NCBI GenBank assembly: GCA_003555335.1
Contig: PWHD01000040.1
Location: 1 to 5,352 of the forward strand
From: Mollicutes bacterium
GTDB lineage: Bacteria; Bacillota_I; Bacilli_A; Izemoplasmatales; Izemoplasmataceae
DNA: 5,352 bases
Direction: 5' to 3'
Shown here piece after piece: positions 5,009 to 5,352 of this stretch. A program made the translations under genes and the position numbers. The notes beneath the pieces were generated by a model. The model had not been told where the DNA came from. It searched no databases and saw only the letters and a program-made list of their open reading frames with translations. Every line of letters begins with the position of its first letter. Positions within the stretch are counted from its first letter, which is position 1.

Positions 5009-5352
5009 CTATAACATAATGAAATAGGCGGACATAGCGACCATATACGCCAAAAACAGCACAATGCCGTTTTCAAAGGAAATCTGGGTGTTGCGTATCA
5101 TGCGGACAGGCGCAAGGTCTTTGGCGATGACAAGCTTGTAAAACGTGAAGGCGATCGCAAGCGTCATGAGGTAATCGAAGATGTTTGAGAATGAGGCAAC
5201 GGTGATGTCATCGTAGCGGATGCCGAAGAATCCTTCGGTGAAAGGAATGTAGAAGTTCCCGAGCATGACGCATCCGAAAGCGAAAAACAGCAAAGCGAAG
5301 TTCTGAGCCTTGATTTTGAGCGGATAGGATACTGTCTTCGCTCCGAAGAAGA
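5009..5352 (-). CDS. Multi-pass membrane protein, 3' end only (possible proton-conducting transporter)
   Basis: The reading frame is open from the right edge of the window to a TAG at 5009-5011, so this is the C-terminal 113 or so residues of a longer protein; the TTG at 5291-5293 is an ordinary leucine codon, because the frame continues upstream without a stop to 5352. Three hydrophobic segments are visible: around NFALLFFAFGCVMLG, FDYLMTLAIAFTFYKLVI, and IVLFLAYMVAMSAYFIML at the very end. The pattern of a short amphipathic FFG-KT-S-P-LKIKAQN stretch before an ALLFFAFGCVMLGNFYIPF helix recalls the C-terminal part of NuoL/NuoM/MrpD-type proton-conducting subunits, but this rests on texture rather than a diagnostic motif. 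Charged residues in the loops (KDLAPVRMIRN) suggest a cytoplasmic loop. A strong terminator follows, so it ends its operon. Confidence 0.7.
   Translation of the reverse strand, partial: FFGAKTVSYPLKIKAQNFALLFFAFGCVMLGNFYIPFTEGFFGIRYDDITVASFSNIFDYLMTLAIAFTFYKLVIAKDLAPVRMIRNTQISFENGIVLFLAYMVAMSAYFIML

Overview
The window looks like chromosomal DNA from a Bacillota-type bacterium with moderate GC. It has strong AGGAGG-class ribosome binding sites, TATAAT-type -10 boxes, tightly packed operons and U-tailed intrinsic terminators. TGA is used as a stop (for example after the glycosylase, EIIA and GNAT genes), so the standard code 11 applies. The gene content (YjbK-like CYTH protein, DUF438 and DUF1858 proteins, DUF454 protein) fits Bacillota, possibly an Erysipelotrichia or Izemoplasma/Acholeplasma-like lineage. 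That finer placement is inference only. I see no mobile element, CRISPR array, tRNA or rRNA, and no sign of recent transfer.

Layout. Positions 1-46 hold an extended -10 promoter and a very short leader. Positions 47-1173 (+) are a two-gene unit: a short AlkA-type 3-methyladenine DNA glycosylase, overlapped by ATGA with a gamma-class carbonic anhydrase-like hexapeptide-repeat protein. A bidirectional terminator (1172-1199) separates it from the convergent leftward genes and contains both stop codons. Positions 1183-4184 (-) carry five genes in two units. Read in the direction of transcription, the first unit is a GNAT acetyltransferase, an atypical PTS EIIA domain protein and a 78-residue DUF1858 protein, with 4-nt gaps. 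After a terminator that abuts a new -10 box comes the second unit: a DUF438 / hemerythrin-like / PAS protein and an overlapping DUF454 (YbaN-like) membrane protein. A 114-bp divergent promoter region (4185-4298) separates these from a rightward monocistronic CYTH-domain (YjbK-like) protein (4299-4895). Two back-to-back terminators follow, then the 3' end of a leftward multi-pass membrane protein that runs off the right edge.

How the genes may work together. The most coherent theme is the leftward cluster. DUF438-HHE-PAS proteins look like cytosolic sensors carrying a non-heme di-iron (O2/NO/redox) centre, and DUF1858 proteins commonly occur with them. The EIIA-like protein and the GNAT protein could add phosphorylation- and acetylation-linked control, but nothing in the sequence proves a shared pathway. 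The glycosylase and carbonic anhydrase pair is probably co-transcription without an obvious functional link. Most of the window is ordinary core-type content. The points worth a second look are the degenerate EIIA, the altered CYTH motifs, the terminator/promoter/palindrome junction at 2801-2839 and the near-minimal leaders.
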